Source: a virus
DNA length: 46,956 nucleotides
Virus record (IMG/VR): IMGVR_UViG_3300010375_000025
Coordinates: 1-46,956 of that record
Direction: 5' to 3' (one strand)
Below are positions 23,684 to 31,395 of this stretch, one piece after another. Below the pieces are notes generated by a model. It was given only the letters and a program-made list of their open reading frames with translations, searched no databases and was not told the origin of the DNA. Both the position numbers and the translations under genes were made by a program. The first letter of the stretch is position 1, and each line of letters starts with the position of its first letter.

Positions 23684-24996
23684 TACACAACACCCCTGTT
23701 GACGTTGGAATAATCGATGCGGCGCGCCTGCTGGGGCGGCTCGTAGTCCATGGCAGCGAGGCCGAATGCGTCGGCGCCATGGCTTGACCAGTCGTGGTCC
23801 GGACCAAGGCCTATTCCTCGGGCCTCATCGCGCTTCTCATGATACCAGCCGATCGCATCGAGGCCGCCTGCGCACTTATCCTTGTGGAACCACATGGACG
23901 GGAACAGCCTGCGAGCCGCTTCGACCCGCTGCATGGCCGCGCCAGCGCCTTGGTTCGGAATGACCTTCACTGCGAAGCCTGCTGTGCTCAGCGAGCCTTC
24001 GTAAGTGGTCTGTTGAATCTTATCGTGCTGCGCGCCGTCGTGCGGCAGAACGCATAGGGCGTTGCCATAGCCATTCGCGCGCAACCACTGGACATGGGCT
24101 GCAAGTGGCTGGCCGACTGCCTCGTAATATTCGAGAAAGCGGATTTCCCGACTGATGTACTGGACTATCCAGATCGCCGTTGCATCGGCCTTCGCGCCAG
24201 TCCCTCCGATGTCCCAGATCGCCCGAAACGTCATCAACGGATCGGCGGCGAGGTTTCCGATCCGGCCTTCCGAGCGCGCCTTGTTGATATCTTTGGCGTA
24301 GTAGGCGCCGCTGGCGACGGTGACGTAATCACCCTCCCAGATATGCTGATAATCGTCAGGCGTGAGGCGCAGGCAGTTCTGCCGCTCCATCTCCAGTTCG
24401 GCGGTGAACCACGGGTTGTCCTGCCAGTTGGCACGCCGGATGATCGCGCCGCTCGGATTTTCCACACCGCGGAACATCACATCCACAGGATCGGTCTTGC
24501 GGCGCGGGTTCCACGTCCAGAGCATCTGGGAGCCGGGAGAGCGTATCGTTGGGCGCAGCAGGTTCAGGCTATGTTGCGTCGCGCCGTGAGCCTCTTCCCA
24601 CCATGCCCGCTTAAACCCCTCCAGGGACTTGATGCTGTCGGCGGTGTAATCCTGCATGCCCTTGAAGATCATGAGACCGTCGCCGGGCGTGCGGATCACA
24701 TCGCGATAGACCTTGAAGCCGTCGGCCTCGCCAAGCCCGAAATCGGAGAGCTTGGTCTCGATCAGCAGCTTGGACGATTGAGCCAGATCCTTCTGTACCT
24801 CACGAATGCAGACCGTGCGCAGGCCTTCGCCCGCATTGTCGCCAGGCTCGGCAAGGCTGTCCTCGATCAGCAGGCCCGCTGTGAAATGCGACTTGCCAGA
24901 ACCGCGCCCGCCGTAGATCGCCTTGTCACGCGCTGGCTCAAGCAACGGCGTGAAGACATCTGCGGTCTCGATGCGAAGAGCGGCAGCAGTTGCCAT
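23683..24996 (-). CDS. Terminase large subunit (437 aa)
   Basis: ATG overlaps the small subunit stop (ATGA). Walker A GGRGSGKSHF at about 29-38, Walker B-like KRAWWEEAH near 128-136, and the motor motif WTWNPRRKTDP afterwards. The C-terminal half has nuclease carboxylates, first in FRAIWDIGGTGAKADATAIW (Asp near 234), then PHDGAQHD. This is the ATPase-nuclease that cuts concatemers and pumps DNA into the procapsid. Length is normal for Terminase_3/6-type subunits. Confidence 0.9.
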   Translation of the reverse strand: MATAAALRIETADVFTPLLEPARDKAIYGGRGSGKSHFTAGLLIEDSLAEPGDNAGEGLRTVCIREVQKDLAQSSKLLIETKLSDFGLGEADGFKVYRDVIRTPGDGLMIFKGMQDYTADSIKSLEGFKRAWWEEAHGATQHSLNLLRPTIRSPGSQMLWTWNPRRKTDPVDVMFRGVENPSGAIIRRANWQDNPWFTAELEMERQNCLRLTPDDYQHIWEGDYVTVASGAYYAKDINKARSEGRIGNLAADPLMTFRAIWDIGGTGAKADATAIWIVQYISREIRFLEYYEAVGQPLAAHVQWLRANGYGNALCVLPHDGAQHDKIQQTTYEGSLSTAGFAVKVIPNQGAGAAMQRVEAARRLFPSMWFHKDKCAGGLDAIGWYHEKRDEARGIGLGPDHDWSSHGADAFGLAAMDYEPPQQARRIDYSNVNRGVV

Positions 24997-25301
24997 CAAC
25001 GCTCACCTGGCTTGACGACGACGCGCTCAATGCGATGGACGATGGGCCTGTCGGGATCACCCTGCAGCTGGAGCGGAAGAACCTTGCCCACCAGCGTCAA
25101 GAACGCGGCGGGATTCCTGTCTGCCTGCTCCGCAAGATATTTCTCGCCGCCAGCTTTATCGAGGGCCGAAAGGATCATCTCCTTCACGGCCTTCGTTGCC
25201 TTGTTCTGAGAACCCTTTGGCCGACCTTTGCCGGCATTACCCTTATTCGCGCCTAGTTTAGGCTGCTCGGACTTCTGGGGACTGGGCCGTTGGGCTGTCA
25301 T
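24996..25301 (-). CDS. Terminase small subunit-like protein (101 aa)
   Basis: Residues about 20-35 (NAGKGRPKGSQNKATKAV) are the basic GRPKGSxNK segment usual in this small-terminase type, followed by a helical part AGGEKYLAEQADRNPAAFLT and LVGKVLPLQL. It recognises viral DNA and feeds the large subunit. First gene of the head-assembly order. No clear Shine-Dalgarno precedes its ATG; a 7-bp inverted repeat lies just upstream. Confidence 0.8.
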   Translation of the reverse strand: MTAQRPSPQKSEQPKLGANKGNAGKGRPKGSQNKATKAVKEMILSALDKAGGEKYLAEQADRNPAAFLTLVGKVLPLQLQGDPDRPIVHRIERVVVKPGER

Positions 25302-25314
25302 AGCCCGGACCAGA

Positions 25315-25338
25315 TATGCGAATTTTCAGGCTCGCATA
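25315..25338. promoter_or_regulatory. 7-bp inverted repeat before the terminase operon
   Basis: Perfect arms TATGCGA (25315-25321) and TCGCATA (25332-25338) with a 10-base centre, in a 50-bp gap 14 bp upstream of the small terminase start. It may be an operator, possibly for the adjacent 61-aa HTH-like protein, or an mRNA hairpin. No run of U follows, so it is not a typical terminator. Confidence 0.4.
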
Positions 25339-25351
25339 ACGGAGGTAAAAT

Positions 25352-25537
25352 TCAAGCCATGGCCCCATACCGCTTCAACTCGCCGACGATCCGCCGCGCC
25401 TCGCGATAATCGCACAGGTTGCACCGCCGTGCCAGTTCGGCAAGCTTCACCTTCTCGCCGGTCGTGATCATATCGGCATAGTGGGTCAGCACCTGTTGGC
25501 GGCGCTGGGTCATCTGTCCTGCAGGTCGTCCACGCAT
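25352..25537 (-). CDS. Small HTH-like protein before terminase (61 aa)
   Basis: ATG at 25537 preceded by GAGGAGA. Basic start (MRGRPAGQMTQRRQQVLTHY), then VKLAELARRCNLCDYREARR and IVGELKRYG, a pattern of helix-turn-helix with two Cys. It is the last small gene before the packaging operon, a position where late-gene activators are often found. DNA binding is inferred from the fold pattern only. Confidence 0.6.
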   Translation of the reverse strand: MRGRPAGQMTQRRQQVLTHYADMITTGEKVKLAELARRCNLCDYREARRIVGELKRYGAMA

Positions 25538-25623
25538 CACGCGGTCTCCTCGATAGGCTTGTGGGTGTGGTGATGATACTCCGGGATCCCCTGCGCTGCG
25601 GTGATGGGGGTGATGGCGTTCAT
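25537..25623 (-). CDS. His-rich 28-aa peptide after SSB
   Basis: A 28-codon frame, [20 protein letters not shown] then HKPIEETA. Its ATG overlaps the SSB stop (ATGA) and its TGA overlaps the next ATG (TGATG), so it fits the translational chain without spare bases. Its four His and lack of homology allow no function call. Confidence 0.4.
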   Translation of the reverse strand: MNAITPITAAQGIPEYHHHTHKPIEETA

Positions 25624-26105
25624 CAGAACGGCACCTCGTCATCGAGATCCGCACTCGCCCCGGCGAAGGTCGATCGCATCTCGCTCATCGACTGCTGCGA
25701 CGAGCGCCGATCCTGCCCGTAGGTCCGATCCTCGCGCTGACCGCCGTCCTGCTGCGGTTTCCCGTCGAGCAACACGATCTGCCCGTTGAAGGGTCGCAGC
25801 ACGATCTCGGTGCTGTAGCGATCGGTACCCGACTGATCCTGCCACTTCCGGGTCTCAAGCTGGCCCTCGATGAAGCACTGCGATCCCTTGCGCAGGAACC
25901 GCTCGGCAATGCCCGCCAGCCCCTCGTTGAAGATCGCGACGCTGTGCCACTCGGTACGCTCCTTGCGCTCGCCGCTGGTCTTGTCCTTCCAGGTCTCCGA
26001 CGTGGCGATGCGAAGGTTCACGACCTTGCCGCCGTTCTGGAAGCTGCGCGATTCCGGATCGGCGCCTAGACGGCCGATGAGCTGGACTTTGTTGAGAGAC
26101 GACAT
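25623..26105 (-). CDS. ssb: Single-stranded DNA-binding protein
   Basis: 160 aa with the typical bacterial SSB order: [16 protein letters not shown] at the start, [40 protein letters not shown], then a Gln/Arg-rich linker and an acidic tip ending LDDEVPF. The OB fold binds ssDNA; the acidic tip recruits partner replication and repair proteins. ATG at 26105 chosen because AGGGG stands upstream; the TTG two codons earlier is less likely. The gene follows the iteron region and the primase-helicase. Confidence 0.93.
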   Translation of the reverse strand: MSSLNKVQLIGRLGADPESRSFQNGGKVVNLRIATSETWKDKTSGERKERTEWHSVAIFNEGLAGIAERFLRKGSQCFIEGQLETRKWQDQSGTDRYSTEIVLRPFNGQIVLLDGKPQQDGGQREDRTYGQDRRSSQQSMSEMRSTFAGASADLDDEVPF

Positions 26106-26121
26106 GGTCAAAAACCCCTGA

Positions 26122-26260
26122 TCAGTGATGTCAGTGAAGTCAGTGATTTCCTATTATGTGTTTTTTCGATCATCCGACTGAAATCCCTTGAGAAAATGAT
26201 AAAGCGTACACGTAGGAAAAAACGGTAATGGCAGATCACTGACTTCACTGACTTCATTGA
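26122..26260. repeat. Inverted arrays of 9-bp-spaced iterons, origin candidate
   Basis: TCAGTGA occurs at 26122-26128, 26131-26137 and 26140-26146, exactly 9 bp apart. The reverse complement TCACTGA occurs at 26236-26242 and 26245-26251, and the variant TCATTGA at 26254-26260, again 9 bp apart. Between them lie about 89 bp that are AT-rich (including TTTTTTCG and GAAAATGATAAAG), a contrast with the GC-rich genome. Position between ssb and the primase-helicase suits a replication origin or an initiator-binding site. Confidence 0.6.
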
Positions 26261-27765
26261 CCGTTCCCGAAAGTGCGACTGGCGGTCAGCTGGTCGGCGG
26301 CGATGAACCTTTCACGGGTTGTCATTGCCTTTTTGGCGTAAATCGCCTGCCTCTTGCCTCCGACCTTCCACAGGCCGTCCTGGGCATTCTCGTTGTGAAC
26401 GGCGATGTAGCCGGCTGCCTCAAGCCTGTGCGGAATCTTGCGGCTGTTGCGTCGATCCTTCAGATATTCCGAGAACGACACCGCGCATGTGATGCTGGCG
26501 GCGATGCTCGATATCGTGGTGGCGTCGGGCCATCCGATCCCGTCGATCGCGTCAGCCATCTCGGCATCTTCCGGTGACCGATTGCTGCTGACAATCTCAT
26601 GCCATGCTGGCGTCTTGGGCGGCGGTGCCTTGGGATTGAAACCAGAGATGTCGAGCGTCCGCAGATACTCTGCGACGTTCTGGCGGCCACCACCGTCGTA
26701 CCAATCCCACAGGTCACGCCAGTAGGCTTCCGTGAAGTCATCCTTGGTGAGGTCCGACCACGCGACATAATGCCGCCTGTCGTCCGCCGGCAGGTAGATG
26801 CCGTCCATCTTGTTGTTGGTCGTGATGATCACGCCGACGACATTGAAGATGGAATGCTCTTTGGTGTGCTTCTCGTCGACCCGCAGCACGTCAGGGGGCG
26901 CCGCAGTGTACGTCTTCATGTGCTCATAGAAGGCGTAGCGATCGACGTCGCCGAGATCGCGGGCCTCGCTGACACGCATGATTACCGATTTGAGGAAGCC
27001 GTTGAACCGGCCGAGCAGTTGCTGCGGGGAGACCTCCGAGCAGTTCCACGGGCCAACACCGTATTTTACCGGCTCCAGCATCGTGTCCTTGCCGACGCCC
27101 TGATTGCCACCCAGCACAAGAGCGTGGTTGATCTTCTCTTGCGGCCGCTGCACCCGATGCGCGAGCCACGCGATGATGTGGTCTGCGTCGTGCGGGTAGA
27201 CGGTCATGATGTGGTCGATCCACTTCATCACGTCGTTCTTGTCGCCGCGCTGGACAATCGGCGGTCGATACAGGTTGAAGCAGCTGCATCCGTTGCGCCG
27301 GATCCAGCCGCCCTCTGAGACAAGTCTGTCCTCGATGATCATCGGCTCGCCCGGCGCCCATGTCATCTGCTCGACAGCGCGCTCTTTCGCGAGCCATGCG
27401 GACGCAGCCATGTACACGATTTCGCCTTCGCGGCGGATGATCTGTCCACGCTTGTCACGAGCCGGCTGCGGCGGGACACGACTGTTGACGCTCTTACTTG
27501 GCCAGAATTCCCGCGAAGGCGAAAAGATGTAATTCCCTGCCGGCATGTAGGCGTAGAAATCAGTGAGGTTTACCCCTTCGTCCCCGCCAGGTGTGGCGAT
27601 GCTATTGCGTTGCTTGGGGAGGGCGACGACATTGCTGTCGGGCCCAATTTGGGAGATAGAGTCGACATCATCCGGCGGCCCGTCGGGGCACTCCGTTTCG
27701 GGTGGGATGGAGTCGAAATACGCATTGATGCCATCGGGATCGTTGATGTCTTCCGCCACCTTCAC
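26254..27765 (-). CDS. Primase-helicase, SF3-like ATPase (503 aa)
   Basis: Starts at GTG overlapping the previous stop. Walker A GGNQGVGKDT at about 219-228, Walker B-like SVIMRVSEARD near 255-266 and a sensor-type segment VVGVIITTNNKMDGIYLP follow, matching the virus-type superfamily 3 or DUF5906 helicase domain of phage primase-helicases. The N-terminal 200 residues lack clear primase catalytic motifs, though CSCF and FNLYRPP-type elements are present. Likely unwinds DNA at the adjacent origin candidate. Three iterons reach into the last codons. Confidence 0.85.
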   Translation of the reverse strand: MKVAEDINDPDGINAYFDSIPPETECPDGPPDDVDSISQIGPDSNVVALPKQRNSIATPGGDEGVNLTDFYAYMPAGNYIFSPSREFWPSKSVNSRVPPQPARDKRGQIIRREGEIVYMAASAWLAKERAVEQMTWAPGEPMIIEDRLVSEGGWIRRNGCSCFNLYRPPIVQRGDKNDVMKWIDHIMTVYPHDADHIIAWLAHRVQRPQEKINHALVLGGNQGVGKDTMLEPVKYGVGPWNCSEVSPQQLLGRFNGFLKSVIMRVSEARDLGDVDRYAFYEHMKTYTAAPPDVLRVDEKHTKEHSIFNVVGVIITTNNKMDGIYLPADDRRHYVAWSDLTKDDFTEAYWRDLWDWYDGGGRQNVAEYLRTLDISGFNPKAPPPKTPAWHEIVSSNRSPEDAEMADAIDGIGWPDATTISSIAASITCAVSFSEYLKDRRNSRKIPHRLEAAGYIAVHNENAQDGLWKVGGKRQAIYAKKAMTTRERFIAADQLTASRTFGNGQ

Positions 27766-28067
27766 CGTCCCCTCCCGATCACTTCGAGAGACGCGGCGAT
27801 GCGGAAAAGCTCGGCCATGGACGTTCGAAGCGTTTGTAGTTCAGCGGTGTCGAGTCCAGCCGTTGAGTATGCGCAGCCGAGCGATTGGACCGTGGACAGG
27901 ATGTGTCCCGCCGCCCAATCGACGTCGTGCTGCTGCATGATCTGGCCCGCGCGATCCCGCATGTGCATGATGCGAGCGCGCATCTCGCGCGTCTCCTCAT
28001 CCTGGCCGACACAGAACGCGTCGACCGCAGCGAGGTAGTGTCGCCATGCTGGGGTGTGCGCATTCAT
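27762..28067 (-). CDS. Helical hypothetical protein of replication region (101 aa)
   Basis: Starts MNAHTPAWRHYLAAVDAFCV at an ATG overlapping the VRR-NUC stop (ATGA). Almost entirely helical (ETREMRARIMHMRDRAGQIM ... SMAELFRIAASLEVIG). Lies between the nuclease and helicase genes in one operon. No family recognised. Confidence 0.55.
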   Translation of the reverse strand: MNAHTPAWRHYLAAVDAFCVGQDEETREMRARIMHMRDRAGQIMQQHDVDWAAGHILSTVQSLGCAYSTAGLDTAELQTLRTSMAELFRIAASLEVIGRGR

Positions 28068-28492
28068 GCTGGCGCACCCCGTGACCGAAGCCACCTGATA
28101 GCGCCGTCCGCAGTCCGGCAAACCGCGACATTCTTCCCCATGCGATGCAGCCGGTTAAGCCGATCGACCTGATTGGGGCGCGGCATTTCCTTGCCGTTCT
28201 TCATCTCGATGACGGCGGATCCAGCAGTCCAATCGAGGCCGAGATCGGGCTGGCCGGCGACGACGCCCATGCGCTCACCACGAAGACGCGACCAATCGCT
28301 CTGCCGCCCCCCATTCGGGACGGCGTGGAAGGCGAGGTGCGGGCAATTCTTCAGCCGCTTCACCAGCGCCATCTGGCGATCGTCCTCGCTTGCCGGATCA
28401 TCGTCACGCGGCTCGACATAGATAGCCGGATCCAGCTTCTCGCGAAGCGGGGCTTCTGGAATGTCGGAAAAGAAGTCAGGCAGTGACGCCAC
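28064..28492 (-). CDS. VRR-NUC family nuclease (142 aa)
   Basis: GTG start chosen at 28492 (VASLPDFFSDIPEA), with AGGTGG upstream. The catalytic pattern of the VRR-NUC (PD-D/ExK) family is clear: HAVPNGGRQ, then GVVAGQPDLGL with Asp near 83, VIEMKNG with Glu96 and Lys98, and RPNQVDRLNRL with Gln108. Such stand-alone phage enzymes probably cut branched or flap DNA during replication and recombination. It overlaps the previous gene by 17 bp. Confidence 0.85.
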   Translation of the reverse strand: MASLPDFFSDIPEAPLREKLDPAIYVEPRDDDPASEDDRQMALVKRLKNCPHLAFHAVPNGGRQSDWSRLRGERMGVVAGQPDLGLDWTAGSAVIEMKNGKEMPRPNQVDRLNRLHRMGKNVAVCRTADGAIRWLRSRGAPA

Positions 28493-28667
28493 GAGCCACC
28501 TGCGCTTTCGCAATGATGTCCTGCGCGTCGGCGCGGGTGAGCCGATAGCGTTGGACAAGCAGATCAACGCTGGGAATTTCCCGCGCATTATAGACAAGCT
28601 GCACCGCGGCAGCGCGGTCTGCGGCCTTGCTCGGACGACGATCAGGGAAGGACTGGCGGCGCATCAT
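28476..28667 (-). CDS. Small HTH-like protein (63 aa)
   Basis: ATG at 28667 overlaps the previous stop (ATGA). Basic N terminus (MMRRQSFPDRRPSKAADRAA) and a C-terminal helix-turn-helix pattern (IPSVDLLVQRYRLTRADAQD), like resolvase- or CRP-type short HTH modules. A small regulator or replication accessory is plausible; no family assigned. Confidence 0.55.
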   Translation of the reverse strand: MMRRQSFPDRRPSKAADRAAAVQLVYNAREIPSVDLLVQRYRLTRADAQDIIAKAQVARGVTA

Positions 28668-28861
28668 GCAAAACGTCCGTTCGGACCGCGCTTCCGCTCG
28701 CCCTTGATGCGGGCGAGGCGCCGATCCTCGATCGCCTGCAGGGTATTGACCCGCCATGTCGCTGCCTTGAGGCGCGCGCAGGCCTGCACATAGCGGTTGC
28801 TGATCCAGATGAAGCCGAGGGAGGCGCCGAACGCCTCGACGAAAGCGAGCGTGGCGATCAT
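28664..28861 (-). CDS. Small single-pass membrane protein (65 aa)
   Basis: One N-terminal hydrophobic segment (MIATLAFVEAFGASLGFIWI), then a basic helical cytoplasmic tail ending GERKRGPNGRFA. Overlaps both neighbours by 4 bp. Unknown; may act on the host membrane in early infection. Confidence 0.55.
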   Translation of the reverse strand: MIATLAFVEAFGASLGFIWISNRYVQACARLKAATWRVNTLQAIEDRRLARIKGERKRGPNGRFA

Positions 28862-29697
28862 GCAATCCGCTCCCATGCCTTGGGGTCGAAACCCTTGTTT
28901 TTGGCGAACTCGACCATCGCGACGGCGGGCATGGTGCGCCCGAACACGCTGTAATCGTCGCCGCGCTTGAAGACCGGTCCGATGCGCTGGAGGTGACGCT
29001 GCGCCTGACCGGCGAGATCGGCCGAGCGACCATCGACGTCCGGCGCTTTCTTCGGCCCGCGCCAGCCAGTCCATGCCCGGAACGTGGCACCCGTCTCTCG
29101 CGCCCATCGCTTGATCACATTGTCCGATCGATCGTAATGCCGGCACGCCTCGATGATGTAGAGGCTTGCGACCGTGCGCCTGAAATCAGCGGGCGCGGGC
29201 TCTTCCTTGACGGCACGCATGGCCTTGACCGCGCACTGCTTGCGCCAGCGGCTGAAAATGTGGTCGCTGTTGCCAGGGAAGAGATCACGCAGTTCAGCGT
29301 TCGACCGATGCGCATTATCCGCGAAGCCGGCCGGCATCAGCTTCGGCGGGCAGGGGTTCTTAACCCGCGCCGAGATTTCGTCGGCAATGCCCAGTTCCTT
29401 GCTCCATTTCGCATGCAGCCTATGGCCGATACCGAAATGCTCCCGCGTCTCGTTGACGGTGTGGCTGAGCGCATGCTCGCGGAAGCCCTCAGGCGCTCCC
29501 GAGCGGACGATGGCGCGATGGGCCGTTCGCTTCTCTAGGCGCTGGCGGATGGCATCGGCGATGCCGATTTCGACGCACCAGCGATGAAACAGCGGATAGC
29601 CGATGCCGTAATGGACGCGGGATTCGCGGATGCTGTGGGCAAGCGCGAACTCACGAAAGTCGGAGGGGATGCTGGCGTGTTTAGATTGGCGGGGCAT
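28858..29697 (-). CDS. Four-repeat helix-turn-helix DNA-binding protein (279 aa)
   Basis: Contains four tandem copies of an about 45-60-residue HTH-like unit: IPSDFREFALAHSIRESRVH (with YGIGYPLFHRW), APEGFREHALSHTVNETREH (FGIGHRLHAKW), MPAGFADNAHRSNAELRDLF (and IFSRW) and APADFRRTVASLYIIEACRH (NVIKRW). Each ends in a recognition-helix-like segment with conserved basic-Trp. The C-terminal about 70 residues are a separate domain (AGQAQRHLQRIGPVFKRGDD). A multi-site DNA binder in the replication operon suits an initiator or regulator. The repeat array is unusual; function is inferred. Confidence 0.65.
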   Translation of the reverse strand: MPRQSKHASIPSDFREFALAHSIRESRVHYGIGYPLFHRWCVEIGIADAIRQRLEKRTAHRAIVRSGAPEGFREHALSHTVNETREHFGIGHRLHAKWSKELGIADEISARVKNPCPPKLMPAGFADNAHRSNAELRDLFPGNSDHIFSRWRKQCAVKAMRAVKEEPAPADFRRTVASLYIIEACRHYDRSDNVIKRWARETGATFRAWTGWRGPKKAPDVDGRSADLAGQAQRHLQRIGPVFKRGDDYSVFGRTMPAVAMVEFAKNKGFDPKAWERIA

Positions 29698-30197
29698 TAT
29701 GCGGTCCTCCGAAGATCGGTGACATTGTCGCCGCGATACACCGTGCCCTGATCGATCAGGCTGGACGCGACCCGCACGACCTCGCGCAGCAGGTCATCCA
29801 TCGCGAGGATTTCCGGCCCGACGATGCGACGCCCGCCAGGGCTGTCCGGATGCTGCGCCTCGATCAGCTTATTGAGCAGGCGCGAGACCAGCACCGACAC
29901 GTCGTCGGTGTCGCAGACGGCATCTGAATCGACGATGCGAGCGCCCTTCTCTCGCAGCCAATCATCCAACACCGATGGGTTGATGTCATACGCGCGGTCG
30001 ATCAGCTCAAACGACGGGAAAGAGCCGGTCATATGACCAGTCAGAGCGGGCCGAGTGATGTCCATCTTGTCGAGGAAGCCACCCTGGCCACCACATGTCG
30101 CGATGACGCGTGTCCAGCCGAGCATGAGTTTGGAATGCAAGTCAGCCTTCGAAAGCGGCGCGCGTTTCGAAGGGACAGTTTCGCTGCGTTGCATCAT
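29697..30197 (-). CDS. Putative phage regulatory protein (166 aa)
   Basis: ATG at 30197 overlaps the previous stop; the long upstream frame is a shadow. Residues about 15-75 (KADLHSKLMLGWTRVIATCG, MDITRPALTGHMTGSFPSFE) read as an HTH-like fold (helix, turn, helix) followed by NPSVLDDWLREKGARIV. The rest is helical. A CII-, O- or P-type function in the early left operon is conceivable. Ends TAATG with the tandem-HTH gene. Confidence 0.55.
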   Translation of the reverse strand: MMQRSETVPSKRAPLSKADLHSKLMLGWTRVIATCGGQGGFLDKMDITRPALTGHMTGSFPSFELIDRAYDINPSVLDDWLREKGARIVDSDAVCDTDDVSVLVSRLLNKLIEAQHPDSPGGRRIVGPEILAMDDLLREVVRVASSLIDQGTVYRGDNVTDLRRTA

Positions 30198-30346
30198 TTG
30201 TCCCCAATATGGATGAAAGAGACCCCACCCCGATCGGCGACCTGCTGCGCGCGCTGCTGGCGACGCTCGCGGACCTCCCAGGCGTGGAAGGCGGCGACGA
30301 TGAGCGCGATCAGGGTGACCCAGGTGAGGGGGATGAGGGTGAGCAT
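30194..30346 (-). CDS. Small membrane protein (50 aa)
   Basis: 50 codons, MLTLIPLTWVTLIALIVAAF then HAWEVRERRQQR: one transmembrane helix with a basic helical tail. Stop overlaps the next ATG (ATGA). Resembles single-pass host-takeover peptides seen in early phage operons. No family. Confidence 0.5.
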   Translation of the reverse strand: MLTLIPLTWVTLIALIVAAFHAWEVRERRQQRAQQVADRGGVSFIHIGDK

Positions 30347-30481
30347 CTAGGCGCGCTTTCCGCTGAGGCCGATGATGATCAAGGTCGCGGCGGCCAAGAC
30401 ATCGGCGGTCGTTGCCGGCGCGCCTGTCGGCGCAAACCAAGCCATGATTCCGATCAGGATGAGGGAGAGCGAAAGGCGCAT
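30347..30481 (-). CDS. Small hydrophobic protein (44 aa)
   Basis: 44 codons, MRLSLSLILIGIMAWFAPTG ... AATLIIIGLSGKRA, with two apolar stretches. Exactly fills the gap between the MT-A70 gene and the next membrane peptide, without overlap. Probably a membrane peptide of the early region. Confidence 0.45.
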   Translation of the reverse strand: MRLSLSLILIGIMAWFAPTGAPATTADVLAAATLIIIGLSGKRA

Positions 30482-31054
30482 CTACGCCGCCGCCGCCGAG
30501 AACTTGTCGGTCTGGTTGCCCCACACGTCCCAGCCCGGCCGCTGCTCGCGACCAAACAACTCGGCATAAGGACCCGCAAACAGCGCCTCGACATCTTCGT
30601 GCAGATCGACCGGCTTCCGGCTGTGTTCGCGGACAGGGGCCAGAATCAGGTTGCGCACCGATCGGGACTGGATCTTCGGCTTGCCGATCGTGCCGACCAG
30701 ATAGAACTCAGCGGCCGAGCGGAAGATATAGCCCGTGCCGAACGCGAGCGATTTGCCGGTGCTGGACTGCTTGGCCCATGCGCCGGCCGTCTTGAAGGTG
30801 AAGCCCCACGCGGACATGAGACGCAGCGCGTCGGGGAGCATCGGCGCCGTTGCCCACATGAACAGGGCGCAGTCCGGTGCGGCCAATTGCGAGACGGGCA
30901 GGGCGGCAAGATCGACTTGGCCCATGCAATCATAGTGCGCGACCGGATTTTTTGCCTCGCCTGCAGCCGAGTAATTGCGGAAATACCACGGCGGGTCGGC
31001 GATGATGGCGCCGTACCGGAGCGGAATGAGGTCACCGAAGGGCCAAGCGGACAC
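30482..31054 (-). CDS. MT-A70 family adenine-N6 DNA methyltransferase
   Basis: 190 aa starting at GTG, preceded by AAGGA. The catalytic DPPW tetrad lies at residues 20-23 in YGAIIADPPWYFRNYSAAGE, and LFMWATAPMLPDALRLMSAW, the usual MT-A70 downstream segment, follows. It transfers methyl to adenine N6, probably to shield phage DNA from restriction or to mark it. It shares the early left operon with replication genes. The phage also carries a C5-cytosine enzyme in the right operon. Confidence 0.88.
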   Translation of the reverse strand: MSAWPFGDLIPLRYGAIIADPPWYFRNYSAAGEAKNPVAHYDCMGQVDLAALPVSQLAAPDCALFMWATAPMLPDALRLMSAWGFTFKTAGAWAKQSSTGKSLAFGTGYIFRSAAEFYLVGTIGKPKIQSRSVRNLILAPVREHSRKPVDLHEDVEALFAGPYAELFGREQRPGWDVWGNQTDKFSAAAA

Positions 31055-31057
31055 AGG

Positions 31058-31195
31058 TCAGTCCTTCCGCTCAACAACAAACACCGGCCGCCGCCACGAT
31101 CCGTCCCGCAGAACCGGGTGAAAGGCGAACCGCCCCTGCTCGCTGACGATCACGGCGGCGTGCGATTTCGCGACGCGGTCGGCGGGGGTGGTCAT
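31058..31195 (-). CDS. Small hypothetical early protein (45 aa)
   Basis: Starts MTTPADRVAKSHAAVIVSEQ at 31195, overlapping the previous stop (ATGA); ends VFVVERKD. A short beta-rich protein. The upstream extension of this frame lies within the membrane protein gene and is a shadow. Function unknown. Confidence 0.5.
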   Translation of the reverse strand: MTTPADRVAKSHAAVIVSEQGRFAFHPVLRDGSWRRPVFVVERKD

Positions 31196-31395
31196 GCCGC
31201 CTCCGACTTCGCCGCGTCGAGGCGGACACCGGCATGAGAAACAGCATCGATCAGAAACCACAGATTCGCGGTGCCGCAGCACGCGATGATCGCGAGCATT
31301 CCGTACTCGCGGGCGACGCCGTGCTGAGCGAGGAGACCGATGTCCCACAAGAGACCCCAGCCGTTCCAGAGAATGGCGAAATTTCTGTAGGTCAT
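31192..31395 (-). CDS. Small membrane protein after cro (67 aa)
   Basis: Two hydrophobic segments (about residues 6-24 and 32-52, YGMLAIIACCGTANLWFLID). ATG overlaps the cro stop (ATGA) and its stop overlaps the next ATG. Second gene of the early left operon. Function unknown. Confidence 0.55.
   Translation of the reverse strand: MTYRNFAILWNGWGLLWDIGLLAQHGVAREYGMLAIIACCGTANLWFLIDAVSHAGVRLDAAKSEAA

Noticed and set aside
24094-25209. 371-codon plus-strand open frame
   Set aside because: Antisense to both terminase genes and of shadow composition.
26122-26260. Iteron region as a rho-independent terminator
   Set aside because: The loop would be about 89 nt and no U-run follows the stem on either strand; exact 9-bp periodicity is better explained by protein-binding repeats.
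30209-31237. 342-codon plus-strand open frame
   Set aside because: Covers the MT-A70 gene and several small coupled minus-strand genes on the other strand; Arg/Asp-rich, no domain.
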